Shown here: piece by piece, positions 42,775 to 50,249 of the stretch | Position numbering within the stretch: position 1 is the first letter of the stretch | How the letters are laid out: the number at the start of each line of letters is the position of its first letter | Source: Carboxylicivirga caseinilyticus | GTDB taxonomy: Bacteria; Bacteroidota; Bacteroidia; Bacteroidales; Marinilabiliaceae | Reading direction: 5' to 3' | Length of the DNA: 50,249 bases | NCBI GenBank assembly: GCA_025499705.1 | Contig: JAFMVE010000046.1 | Span: 1-50,249, forward strand | The notes under the pieces: model-generated | What the model was told of the DNA's origin: nothing | Databases searched by the model: none | What the model saw: only the letters and a program-made list of their open reading frames with translations | Translations under genes and position numbers: made by a program

Positions 42775-44214
42775 ATGATTAAAATAAATACTATGCATTT
42801 TCAAAAAATAAATTTATTAATTAAGAAATTATATGCTTTCAGGTTAAGTGCGGCAGCTCTATTGATGATCTTATTTTGGGCTTGTCAGCCTCAAGTTGAA
42901 AAACAAAAGGTTTTTGATATTACTGATTATGGTGCCATAGCTGATGGTATGACAGATAATGCAGAGTCGATAAGTAAAGCCATTAAGGCATGTCAGGAAG
43001 CCGGTGGAGGTAAGGTTATTATACCGGGTGATGGTGTTTTTGTTACGGGGCCGTTTGATTTGGTTTCGAAGATGGAGTTTTGTGTCGAAGGGGGTGCTAC
43101 CTTGCTTGCTAACCCTGATACTTCGGTTTATCAGAAAAGTGCATTCCGATATAATCCAGGTGAAGGAATGATTTGGATCGGAGGAGAAAACCTCACAGAT
43201 GTTGCCATTACAGGATTAGGTGTGATCAATGGTAATGGAATTTCTTTTATGGGTGAAGAACTGGACGATTCATACGAGTTATTGCCATTTAAAGTAAAAG
43301 ATCCTCGTCCGCATGTCTTGACATTGACGAATGTGAAGAATCTGCGTATCAGGGATGTTACTTTTCGTCATTCAGCTTACTGGACGGTTCATTTAATTGG
43401 TTGTGATGATGTTGTTATTGATGGAATAACCATTGACAATAGCTTGAAAATCAGAAATAGTGATGGTATTGATCTGGATCATAGCAAGAATGTTCGAATC
43501 AGTAATTGTCATATTAAAAGTGGCGATGATAGCATTTGCCTTAAAAACCGACGCGAGTTTGAGGAATATGGTGCTTGCGAGAATATTGTGGTTACCAATT
43601 GTCTGATGTCTTCCAGATCATGTGCTTTAAAGATAGGATCGGAGAATATGGATACCATAAGAAATGTCACGGTTAATAATTGTACAATTTTAGCAAGTAA
43701 CAGAGGTATTGGTATTCAAAACAGGGATGAGGGAGTGGTATCTGATGTGCTGTTTTCAAATATCATTATCGAAAGTCAGTTTTTTAGTGATGTATGGTGG
43801 GGTAAATCAGAACCTCTATATGTTACAGCTTACCGAAGAGCCAATATCAATCATAAGGATGCAAGCTGGCGTTTCCCTAAAGGTGCAACAGAAGGAAAAG
43901 TTGGGCAGGTAAAAAATATAGTATTCCGTGATATTGTTTGCAGAAGTGAAAATGGTGTTTACGTAAGTGCTGAATCGAAAGATAAAATACAAAATATTCT
44001 TTTTGATGGTGTTGTGGTAAATCTTAACAGGTCAACTGATTATGAAGGGGGTATGTACGACAGAAGGCCGTGTCAGATGGAAGGCATCGTAAAAGCCAAG
44101 ACTTCCGGTTTTTATATTGATAATGCAACTGATGTTGAAATTCGTAATTGTGATATAAAAGTGGGAGACAGAGCGCCATTAAATATGGGGCAGTTAGTTT
44201 ATCGAACCAACTAG
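42775..44214 (+). CDS. GH28-family polygalacturonase-like enzyme (second copy)
   Basis: A 479-residue beta-helix enzyme of family GH28 with an N-terminal hydrophobic stretch followed by A-C-Q, a possible but imperfect lipobox. The signature I-T-D-Y-G-A-I-A-D-G-M-T-D-N is at the mature N-terminus. Catalytic aspartates lie in N-S-D-G-I-D and S-G-D-D-S-I-C-L-K, and C-A-L-K-I-G-S-E-N follows, closer to the bacterial GH28 pattern than the first copy. It may cleave a different uronic-acid linkage. It starts at ATG 42775 (or 42793), 15 bp after the HTCS gene, and closes the plus-strand locus at a terminator. Confidence 0.9.
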   Translation: MIKINTMHFQKINLLIKKLYAFRLSAAALLMILFWACQPQVEKQKVFDITDYGAIADGMTDNAESISKAIKACQEAGGGKVIIPGDGVFVTGPFDLVSKMEFCVEGGATLLANPDTSVYQKSAFRYNPGEGMIWIGGENLTDVAITGLGVINGNGISFMGEELDDSYELLPFKVKDPRPHVLTLTNVKNLRIRDVTFRHSAYWTVHLIGCDDVVIDGITIDNSLKIRNSDGIDLDHSKNVRISNCHIKSGDDSICLKNRREFEEYGACENIVVTNCLMSSRSCALKIGSENMDTIRNVTVNNCTILASNRGIGIQNRDEGVVSDVLFSNIIIESQFFSDVWWGKSEPLYVTAYRRANINHKDASWRFPKGATEGKVGQVKNIVFRDIVCRSENGVYVSAESKDKIQNILFDGVVVNLNRSTDYEGGMYDRRPCQMEGIVKAKTSGFYIDNATDVEIRNCDIKVGDRAPLNMGQLVYRTN

Positions 44215-44238
44215 TTTTTATTATTACAGACTATATTA

Positions 44239-44275
44239 AAACGAGCATATCTTTTGATGATGTGCTCGTTTCTTT
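44239..44275. terminator. Bidirectional terminator
   Basis: Stem AAACGAGCA (44239-44247) with TGCTCGTTT (44263-44271) around a 15-base loop, T-rich after it. It lies between the convergent second GH28 gene and the BioF-like gene and closes both transcripts. Confidence 0.8.
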
Positions 44276-44297
44276 ATTTTGATCTGTCCTGGTAAAG

Positions 44298-45416
44298 CTA
44301 TAAAACAGCCTTCAGTTCATTAATTAAACAATCAATTTGTTGTTGGGTATGAGTTGAAAATACAACAATTCGAAGTACTCCTTCAGCGCCCGAACCGATG
44401 TAATTCAGAAATTGAATGTAAATTCCTTTTTTCATCAGTTTGGATTGAATCATTTTCATATAACTGGCATCCTTTAGATGGAATGCAGCAACAGGAATAG
44501 CATTTACTTCCATGTTAATTCCAATTTTTTGCAATCCCTGTTTAAGGTAGAGCGCATTATTCCATAAATCTTTTCTCCATTGAGGATTTTCTTTTAAAAG
44601 TCTGATCGCTTCAATAGAAGCTCCTATGGCAGCGTTTTGAGGTGCTGTTGTTCCTTTGGGGATATTGGTTGATCTTACCTTTGAGATAAATTCTTCAGAA
44701 CCAACCACAAATCCGCCGTAAGTTCCAAAGGCTTTTGATAAGGTTGCCCCCATATGCAATTGATCCGATGCAATTCTGAAGTGCTCAAACGTTCCTTTAC
44801 CATATTCACCATTAATACCAACTGAATGGGCATCATCAATCCAAACCAGACCATTGTATTTTTCAGCCAGCTTTAGGTACTGATTAACCGGTGCGATTCT
44901 TCCATACACAGGAAACATGCCATCCGACAGAATTATAGGTTTATGGTTTTTATTTAGTTTTTGTAATTGTCTTTCCAGATCATCCGGCTGGCAATGGAGA
45001 AAAGTGTTGACGGGTATCTGGCAGAGAATGGCTGCATCTTTCAAACAATAATGCGAATCTTCATCAATAAAGATATGTGTAAATTTGTTTTGATCTTTTA
45101 AAGCCAATAAACCTGCCATATTGCTCATGTAACCAGATGGCAGATAAATTGCATCTTCGCACAAGAAATATTCAGCCAGTGAAACTTCCAAAGTCTTTAA
45201 AATCGGATTGGTTCCATTGATAGATCGTGATGTGGCTGTTGTAATGCCATATTCAGAAAGAGCTATAATGCCAGCTTCAATTATTTTTGGATGACTTTGC
45301 AACTGATAATATCCTACACCTGCAAAATAAAGCATCTTTTGTCCGTTGATAATCACTTCTGTATCTACTTTACTTTCAAGAATAAGTTCGCTGGTAATAT
45401 TTTTAATTTGGCTCAT
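44298..45416 (-). CDS. BioF/KBL-like PLP-dependent alpha-oxoamine synthase
   Basis: A cytosolic fold-type I PLP enzyme of 372 residues in the alpha-oxoamine synthase family (BioF, KBL, SPT, HemA), which condense an amino acid with an acyl-CoA. The PLP lysine is K228 in T-L-S-K-A-F-G-T-Y-G-G; W-I-D-D-A-H-S-V-G (192-200) holds the cofactor-binding aspartate and histidine, and D-E-D-S-H lies near 118-122. It is shorter than BioF and no other biotin genes are nearby, so it may not make biotin. It starts two bases after the epimerase stop, indicating translational coupling and a shared pathway. Confidence 0.82.
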   Translation of the reverse strand: MSQIKNITSELILESKVDTEVIINGQKMLYFAGVGYYQLQSHPKIIEAGIIALSEYGITTATSRSINGTNPILKTLEVSLAEYFLCEDAIYLPSGYMSNMAGLLALKDQNKFTHIFIDEDSHYCLKDAAILCQIPVNTFLHCQPDDLERQLQKLNKNHKPIILSDGMFPVYGRIAPVNQYLKLAEKYNGLVWIDDAHSVGINGEYGKGTFEHFRIASDQLHMGATLSKAFGTYGGFVVGSEEFISKVRSTNIPKGTTAPQNAAIGASIEAIRLLKENPQWRKDLWNNALYLKQGLQKIGINMEVNAIPVAAFHLKDASYMKMIQSKLMKKGIYIQFLNYIGSGAEGVLRIVVFSTHTQQQIDCLINELKAVL

Positions 45417-45418
45417 AA

Positions 45419-46525
45419 TTATAGAATAGTAGTTTCAGAATTGGCCAATACATCTTCTTTGTAATCAGCACCAATGCCTATTGAGTCTCCAATTTTCCAT
45501 TGTCCTTTACCCTGATATTCGATTCCTCCAATTACAGGATCTTCAGCCAACATTAATGATGAATCAATATCGTAATGAACAACATTAGGGCATGCCAAAA
45601 CAAAATGCATCAAAGCTGTTAAAGCGTAACGCGACTCGGACATACAACCCACCTGGCATTTAATACCAGCACTTTCGGCGATGGAGTTTATCTTTAGAGC
45701 GGTATTAATTCCTCCTGATTTTGAAAATTTTATATTGAAATAATCACAGGCTTCAATTTTGGCTAGTTTCATAGCATCGTAATGTGTGAAAAGTGATTCA
45801 TCGGCCATGATAGGAATGGGACTTTGTTGTCTCACTTTTGGGAGCTGTAAATAATTCCATGCAGGTATTGGTTCTTCACAATGCTCAATGTTAAATTTAT
45901 CCAGAGCTTTCAGTGTTTTAATGGCTGTAATCACATCCCATCCCTGATTGGCATCAATTCGAATTGGATAAGAACCACCTACTACCTCCCGAATGGCTTT
46001 AATGCGGGCAACATCATCCTTGAGGTTAGTTCCTAGTTTAACTTTTATGGCAGGAAAACCTGCATCCATAAAATTTTTAGCATCTGCTGCTACTTTCTCA
46101 GGACTGCCAATACTAATGGTCATATCAGTAAATATCTCCCTGTTGTTCGATCCTCCAAGGTATTGGTAAAGCGGTAGTTTTGCTTTTTTAGCTGCCAGAT
46201 CATATAGGGCCATATCAAATGCACTTTTCATAGTGTAATTGTTATGAACCGCCTTTTCTATTTCCATTAACCTTTCTTGAAGACAATATGGATCTTTGCC
46301 TTTGAGCATTTTTCCTATCATCTTCGAAAGTTCAAAAACAGTTTCTTGTGTTTCTCCAACAATAAATACAAAAGGAGCACATTCGCCAATGCCAATTAAA
46401 CCATCAGAAGAGTGCAGTTTTACAACAACATTTGTTGCACTTGGAATTACCCCTAAAGAAATTACAAATGGTTCTTTGTAAGGGATATTTAGTTTTATGA
46501 TTTCAATTTTAGTGATAATGGCCAT
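45419..46525 (-). CDS. Dipeptide epimerase (L-Ala-D/L-Glu type, enolase superfamily)
   Basis: The 368-residue enzyme belongs to the muconate-lactonizing subgroup of the enolase superfamily. Catalytic lysine K163 sits in K-V-K, metal ligands are D191 (D-A-N-Q-G-W), E217 (C-E-E-P) and D242 (A-D-E-S), and K266 of N-I-K is the opposite base. A D-I-D motif near residue 320 fits the dipeptide amino-group site of L-Ala-D/L-Glu epimerases. These act on muropeptide-derived dipeptides during peptidoglycan recycling. The start is ATG 46523-46525. The gene lies downstream of the second susD's terminator and leads the BioF-like gene. Confidence 0.87.
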   Translation of the reverse strand: MAIITKIEIIKLNIPYKEPFVISLGVIPSATNVVVKLHSSDGLIGIGECAPFVFIVGETQETVFELSKMIGKMLKGKDPYCLQERLMEIEKAVHNNYTMKSAFDMALYDLAAKKAKLPLYQYLGGSNNREIFTDMTISIGSPEKVAADAKNFMDAGFPAIKVKLGTNLKDDVARIKAIREVVGGSYPIRIDANQGWDVITAIKTLKALDKFNIEHCEEPIPAWNYLQLPKVRQQSPIPIMADESLFTHYDAMKLAKIEACDYFNIKFSKSGGINTALKINSIAESAGIKCQVGCMSESRYALTALMHFVLACPNVVHYDIDSSLMLAEDPVIGGIEYQGKGQWKIGDSIGIGADYKEDVLANSETTIL

Positions 46526-46783
46526 ATCAGAATATATTTCTTATGTGATGTTTTTCATTGCTTTGATTTAAGACTGATCGTAAATGCACTCATTTACTTT
46601 GAAATGTTGTATTACGTATTACAGATTTTAAAAATAGAAACGATTAAATCATTCTCAAAGTATTATTATCACTTTTATACTTACTTTCTCTGAAAAATAA
46701 GGCTAGATTAAAAGCTCTTTCAATTCTGGTTTTCAGGAAGTAGTATATTGTTTAGTAAGGATGATATTTGTTTAATGATTCAC
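46526..46783. other. Intergenic region upstream of the epimerase gene
   Basis: About 260 AT-rich bases between the epimerase start and the susD terminator. I see a tandem GTATTAC-GTATTAC at about 46609-46622 and no convincing promoter consensus or reading frame. It must hold the epimerase promoter if the terminator is efficient. Confidence 0.4.
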
Positions 46784-46813
46784 TAAAAAAGGGGCTGTCG
46801 TATTGACAACCCC
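46784..46813 (-). terminator. Terminator of the second susCD pair
   Basis: On the minus strand, GGGGTTGTC / GACAGCCCC with one mismatch and loop AATAC, followed by a run of T (plus-strand A6). It begins 34 bp after the susD stop. Confidence 0.8.
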
Positions 46814-46846
46814 GGATACTAAAATATCAACTTAAACAATTTTTTA

Positions 46847-48346
46847 TTAAGGTTCGTCCCACCAGCAATTTTTGGTTAGATAATCCTGCTCCGCTGCCCC
46901 GATTGCAATGGCATTGGCTTCATTATATTGTAACTCGTAGGTGTGTGTTGGTGCTCTTCTCATATATCTTTCACCATACCATACCGGAACTTCAGCAGCA
47001 GTTGGTTTTTGATAAGCAGGAAAAACATCAGTGCTGTAATCGTACCTTCTTAAATCAACCCATCTTTCTGGTGACCCCAAAGGTAGTGCAATGAATTTCT
47101 GAGTCATTATATTCATTAATGTCAACTCATCTGCACTTTGCGGAAGTGCGTTGCTTGACAAGTACTCGGTAATATCAGCTTCTGCTACACCTAATTTACG
47201 CATGTTGGCTTCAATCACATTTTGCATTGTTGTTAATGCTTCACCTTTTTTGTTTTGAAGAAAAAGAGCTTCTGCTTTAATGAATTGTAATTCTTCATAC
47301 GATAATAATTCATTTGATTTTTCATTACCAAAATAGTAGGTTCCTGCCAAATTACATTCAAGTGAATCTTGGTAACCAAGATAATAAGGCAATTCAGCAT
47401 GGAAATCCAAACCTTTGTATTCTCCGTTAATATTAGGAGCTAATAAAAATTCAGCTCTTGGGTCCAATGCTGGTTGAGGTGAAGGAGCTCCAGTGTATTC
47501 ATGTGTGAAATATGACACATAATGATCTCCAAAAACCCATCTGCTTCCCATTTGTCGGGGACCATACAAGCTATTAAGATTTGTGTTGTCTCCTCCCGGG
47601 AAATCTACTCGCGGACTTTCATCAACCGACTGAAATGATTTATTAACACAGTCGATAACTGCAGCCGCATCATAGATTGCCTTTTTGGTTATTTTCTGCA
47701 ATAAGCGGGCTTTTACTCCATATCCAAACTTAATCCATAAGTCAACATCTCCATCAAACAGATAATCTCCTGCTGATAATGATGAAACTCCAGCGGCTTG
47801 CTCCTTATGCAATTGTGCAATACCCTCATCAACTCTGTCGATTAAAGCATAATATAGTTCTTCCGGATCATCGAATTTTGGCATGATTATTTGCGGTTGG
47901 AAAGCTTCTTCATAAATAAGATCGCCATGTGCTGCCATCAGAAAATCCATACCAAAAGCTTCCATAATCATACCTGCACCGGCATAATGATAAGAACCTT
48001 CTTCAAGCGCCATTTTTATCATGGTTCTATTGCTTGAACCAACATTAACAAAAATAACCTGCCATGGCCATGTAAAGTCACTTATCACCGGATTCCAATA
48101 GGGCATTCGAGTACCATTACGGCCGCTGTTGTATCTATATAATTCTTGTGAGATATTTGAAATACGAAATGCCATACTACCATAAGCATCATTGGTTTGT
48201 TCAACAATTGATGCTAAACGTAAACTAACATCAATCTTATCGTCCGTTAGGTTTTCAGGGTCAGAATTGACATCTAAAAAGTCTTCACAACTCACCATTA
48301 AAAGGGCTGCTAACGGGAAAAAAAGTATATAAATAAGTTTCTTCAT
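46847..48346 (-). CDS. SusD-like lipoprotein, SusD_like_2 type
   Basis: A lipoprotein of about 499 residues (signal ending L-M-V-S-C; mature start E-D-F-L-D-V-N-S-D-P) related to the SusD-like_2/RagB branch, which favours peptide or unusual glycan partners in several loci. It shows N-D-A-Y-G-S and F-G-M-D-F-L-M-A-A-H-G-D-L-I-Y-E-E-A-F near 110-130, and the C-terminal helical bundle with R-W-V-D-L-R-R-Y. I chose ATG 48344-48346; the longer frame adds 15 basic residues that would spoil the signal. It lies 63 bp after susC and ends at a terminator. Confidence 0.88.
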   Translation of the reverse strand: MKKLIYILFFPLAALLMVSCEDFLDVNSDPENLTDDKIDVSLRLASIVEQTNDAYGSMAFRISNISQELYRYNSGRNGTRMPYWNPVISDFTWPWQVIFVNVGSSNRTMIKMALEEGSYHYAGAGMIMEAFGMDFLMAAHGDLIYEEAFQPQIIMPKFDDPEELYYALIDRVDEGIAQLHKEQAAGVSSLSAGDYLFDGDVDLWIKFGYGVKARLLQKITKKAIYDAAAVIDCVNKSFQSVDESPRVDFPGGDNTNLNSLYGPRQMGSRWVFGDHYVSYFTHEYTGAPSPQPALDPRAEFLLAPNINGEYKGLDFHAELPYYLGYQDSLECNLAGTYYFGNEKSNELLSYEELQFIKAEALFLQNKKGEALTTMQNVIEANMRKLGVAEADITEYLSSNALPQSADELTLMNIMTQKFIALPLGSPERWVDLRRYDYSTDVFPAYQKPTAAEVPVWYGERYMRRAPTHTYELQYNEANAIAIGAAEQDYLTKNCWWDEP

Positions 48347-48409
48347 TCGTAATTGTTTTTTGAGTTTCAATTGATTTTTAAATCTTTTCATACCTTCTTG
48401 AGATTCAAT

Positions 48410-50249
48410 TTAGAATGAAATATTTAAACCTACACTCATTGATTTTGTAGCTGGTACACCACAATAATCAACTCCAGATGAACCTGATCCTTTTGACCCG
48501 GCACCACTCATACTAACTTCAGGATCCATTCCTGAGTAGTTTGTAAACAGTAACAAATTATTTCCGATTAAACTAACCGAAGCTCTTGAAAGATGAAGCT
48601 TGGTTGTTAAGGTCTTAGGAAGAACATAAGTAAGATTGACAGTTCGTAACCTCACCCAATTAACATTTTCGATGAAATGAGAAGCTTCCTGGGTATAGAT
48701 ATTTTGATAGTAGTATTGATTTAACTCTGCACTTTGAGTGTTTTCTGAATAAGTACCATCGCTGTTTAATACTACTCCATCGAATACTTTGGTTGTACCT
48801 CTGTCAAGTGTTGTTTCGCTTAGGCCAGAATTAACCATTGCCCATTCTGTTGCATTTAGCACATCGCCTCCAAAACGAAGATCCCACAACATGTTAAACG
48901 ACCAGTTTTTATAGGTAAATTGATTGGTGATTCCTAACAGTAAATCCGGTTCTCTGTTACCCATAAGGTTAGTGTAATCATTATTTGTAACAGGATAACC
49001 ATCGCTTCCAATAACCACTCGTCCTGCATATTCGCCTTCTTCAACAGTTTCCCATTTTTGTCCGATAATACCTAAGAAAGGACCATCAAGAACGGCACCT
49101 GCTTTTGCAAAACCAAATTGAGTATCGGTTACATAAAGTATAGGAAGGGTCTCAGGTAGTTTAAGAACAGTTCCTTCATTTCTTGTTACGTTAGCAATAA
49201 TGTCCCATGAAAAGTTAGGTTTTTTAATGGGTTTTACACTTATGGTTAGTTCAATACCTTTGTTTTGAATAGAACCATCGTTGATGTATTTTAGGATATA
49301 TCCTGTTGACTGACTAACCCTTGGTTGAATAATCTGGTCTTCGCTTCGTTCACGGTACCAGGTGAAGTTAACGCCTAAGCGATCAATCCAGAGATTTGCA
49401 TCAAAACCTGCTTCAATGGATGTGGTCGTTTCTGGTTTCAATTCTGAGTTACCTGCACTCCATTCGTTCAAATAACCACCGCCTGGGCCAGTCCATTGTT
49501 TAACAGCTGTGGTTGTCATATACATCGGAGCATCTTTACCAACCTGAGCAACGGATACTCGTATTTTTCCATAAGTCAAAACTTCGTTTTTAGGTAATAA
49601 TTCCGAAACTATTACACCTACATTCCCCGAATAGTAATCGAAAGAATTGTTTTCTTTTGGTAAGGTTGAACTCCAGTCATTTCTGTAAGTAGCTCCAAAT
49701 AAGAATGTATTGTTATATGACAATCTTAAATCGCCAAATACACCAATTAAGCGACGTCTTCTATGAGCAACTGTCAAGTCTTTGTTTTCTTTGGCAATGT
49801 TATTCAGACTTTTAAATGTTGGTTCAATAAAAACCTGACCGACTAACGATTGTGACTTATTATCAAGGATCTCAACATTATGTCCTGCAACATAATCCAA
49901 TTGAAGTCCGGTGGTTATCTCTTTATTTCCGGAAATGGTAAATAAAGAGGTAATCAAACTGTTTTGTGTATTATTCTCAGAAATACCACCTCGATACCAG
50001 TCAAGAGAAGTAGTACCAACTTCTCTGATACTTTTGTATTTGTTATTGTAATAATCAAGTCCAACACGGTACGATGCCTTTAACCATGAAGTAAGTTCAG
50101 CATCTATATGAGCATTTGAAAGGTATCTTTCTCTTCCTGTTGTTTGAGGTGAGGTCACTAGTGGGCGATTAAGATTAAAAAACGATCTTTGAAATTCTTT
50201 GTTAGTCGTACTTGTAGCGATTTTTAATAGCGTGACGATTTGAATTGAA
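48410..50249 (-). CDS. SusC-family TonB-dependent transporter, partial
   Basis: The C-terminal 610 or so residues of a SusC-type transporter. The frame stays open to the window edge, so the signal peptide, regulatory domain and plug lie beyond 50249. Visible are barrel strands and loops: N-K-G-I-E-L-T-I-S-V-K-P, W-V-R-L-R-T-V-N-L-T-Y-V-L-P, N-L-L-L-F-T-N-Y-S-G-M-D-P-E-V-S near the end, and the terminal aromatic L-N-I-S-F needed for barrel assembly. It would import the ligand of the adjacent SusD_like_2 protein. Differences from the first SusC suggest a different substrate. Confidence 0.93.
   Translation of the reverse strand, partial: SIQIVTLLKIATSTTNKEFQRSFFNLNRPLVTSPQTTGRERYLSNAHIDAELTSWLKASYRVGLDYYNNKYKSIREVGTTSLDWYRGGISENNTQNSLITSLFTISGNKEITTGLQLDYVAGHNVEILDNKSQSLVGQVFIEPTFKSLNNIAKENKDLTVAHRRRRLIGVFGDLRLSYNNTFLFGATYRNDWSSTLPKENNSFDYYSGNVGVIVSELLPKNEVLTYGKIRVSVAQVGKDAPMYMTTTAVKQWTGPGGGYLNEWSAGNSELKPETTTSIEAGFDANLWIDRLGVNFTWYRERSEDQIIQPRVSQSTGYILKYINDGSIQNKGIELTISVKPIKKPNFSWDIIANVTRNEGTVLKLPETLPILYVTDTQFGFAKAGAVLDGPFLGIIGQKWETVEEGEYAGRVVIGSDGYPVTNNDYTNLMGNREPDLLLGITNQFTYKNWSFNMLWDLRFGGDVLNATEWAMVNSGLSETTLDRGTTKVFDGVVLNSDGTYSENTQSAELNQYYYQNIYTQEASHFIENVNWVRLRTVNLTYVLPKTLTTKLHLSRASVSLIGNNLLLFTNYSGMDPEVSMSGAGSKGSGSSGVDYCGVPATKSMSVGLNISF

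Noticed and set aside
1-50249. tRNA, rRNA or CRISPR arrays
   Set aside because: No cloverleaf with a conserved T-loop, no rRNA-like conserved block and no regularly spaced repeats were recognised by eye; a covariance search was not possible.

Overview
The window reads as a chromosomal segment of a glycan-degrading member of the Bacteroidota. The evidence is two SusC/SusD pairs, a hybrid two-component regulator (HTCS), glycoside hydrolases of families GH92, GH43, GH28, GH89 and GH3, Bacteroidota-type promoters (TAnnTTTG at -7) and AT-rich DNA. A Marinilabiliales/Prolixibacteraceae-like relative is plausible but is only inference. I see no rRNA, tRNA or CRISPR array.

Region 1 (1-3.7 kb) is an accessory stretch of short minus-strand genes: a lipoprotein, a TlpA-type thioredoxin protein broken by a frameshift, a DUF4234-like membrane protein and a TPR protein. 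Two of the gaps carry a 47-bp repeat (40/47 identical) with RYYYAAC/GTTRRRY-like ends, resembling integron attC sites.

Region 2 (4.1-13.1 kb) is mostly core: a YkgJ-type cysteine-cluster protein, a PlsC acyltransferase, a PorE-like TPR/propeller/CRD/OmpA protein, a single-domain response regulator, a CysJ-like diflavin reductase, and a BNR_4 protein paired with a GH3 lipoprotein.

Region 3 (13.2-19.3 kb) is a minus-strand efflux operon (oxidoreductase-like small protein, TolC, HlyD, two ABC-2 permeases, no ATPase) behind a Crp/Fnr-family regulator. The gap before the operon holds an FNR-box-like palindrome that matches the regulator's E-x-x-S-R recognition helix.

Region 4 (19.4-22.9 kb) has an IS4-family insertion sequence with recognisable inverted repeats, methylglyoxal synthase, and a tandem ABC ATPase whose first nucleotide site has lost its P-loop.

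Region 5 (23.0-44.2 kb) is a complete polysaccharide utilization locus on the plus strand: susC, susD, a hairpin, then GH92, GH43, GH92, GH28, GH89, a HGSNAT-like membrane acetyltransferase, the HTCS and a second GH28. A tandem 12-bp repeat with 21-bp period abuts the susC promoter and is a good HTCS operator candidate. The GH89 and HGSNAT-like genes, one base apart, mirror consecutive steps of lysosomal heparan sulfate breakdown. The enzyme set predicts a branched glycan with alpha-mannose, alpha-GlcNAc/GlcN, uronic acid and furanoside or xyloside residues.

Region 6 (44.3-50.2 kb), on the minus strand, has a second susC (cut by the window edge) and susD, a terminator, then a dipeptide epimerase and a BioF-like PLP enzyme, which look like a small peptidoglycan-peptide or amino-acid module.
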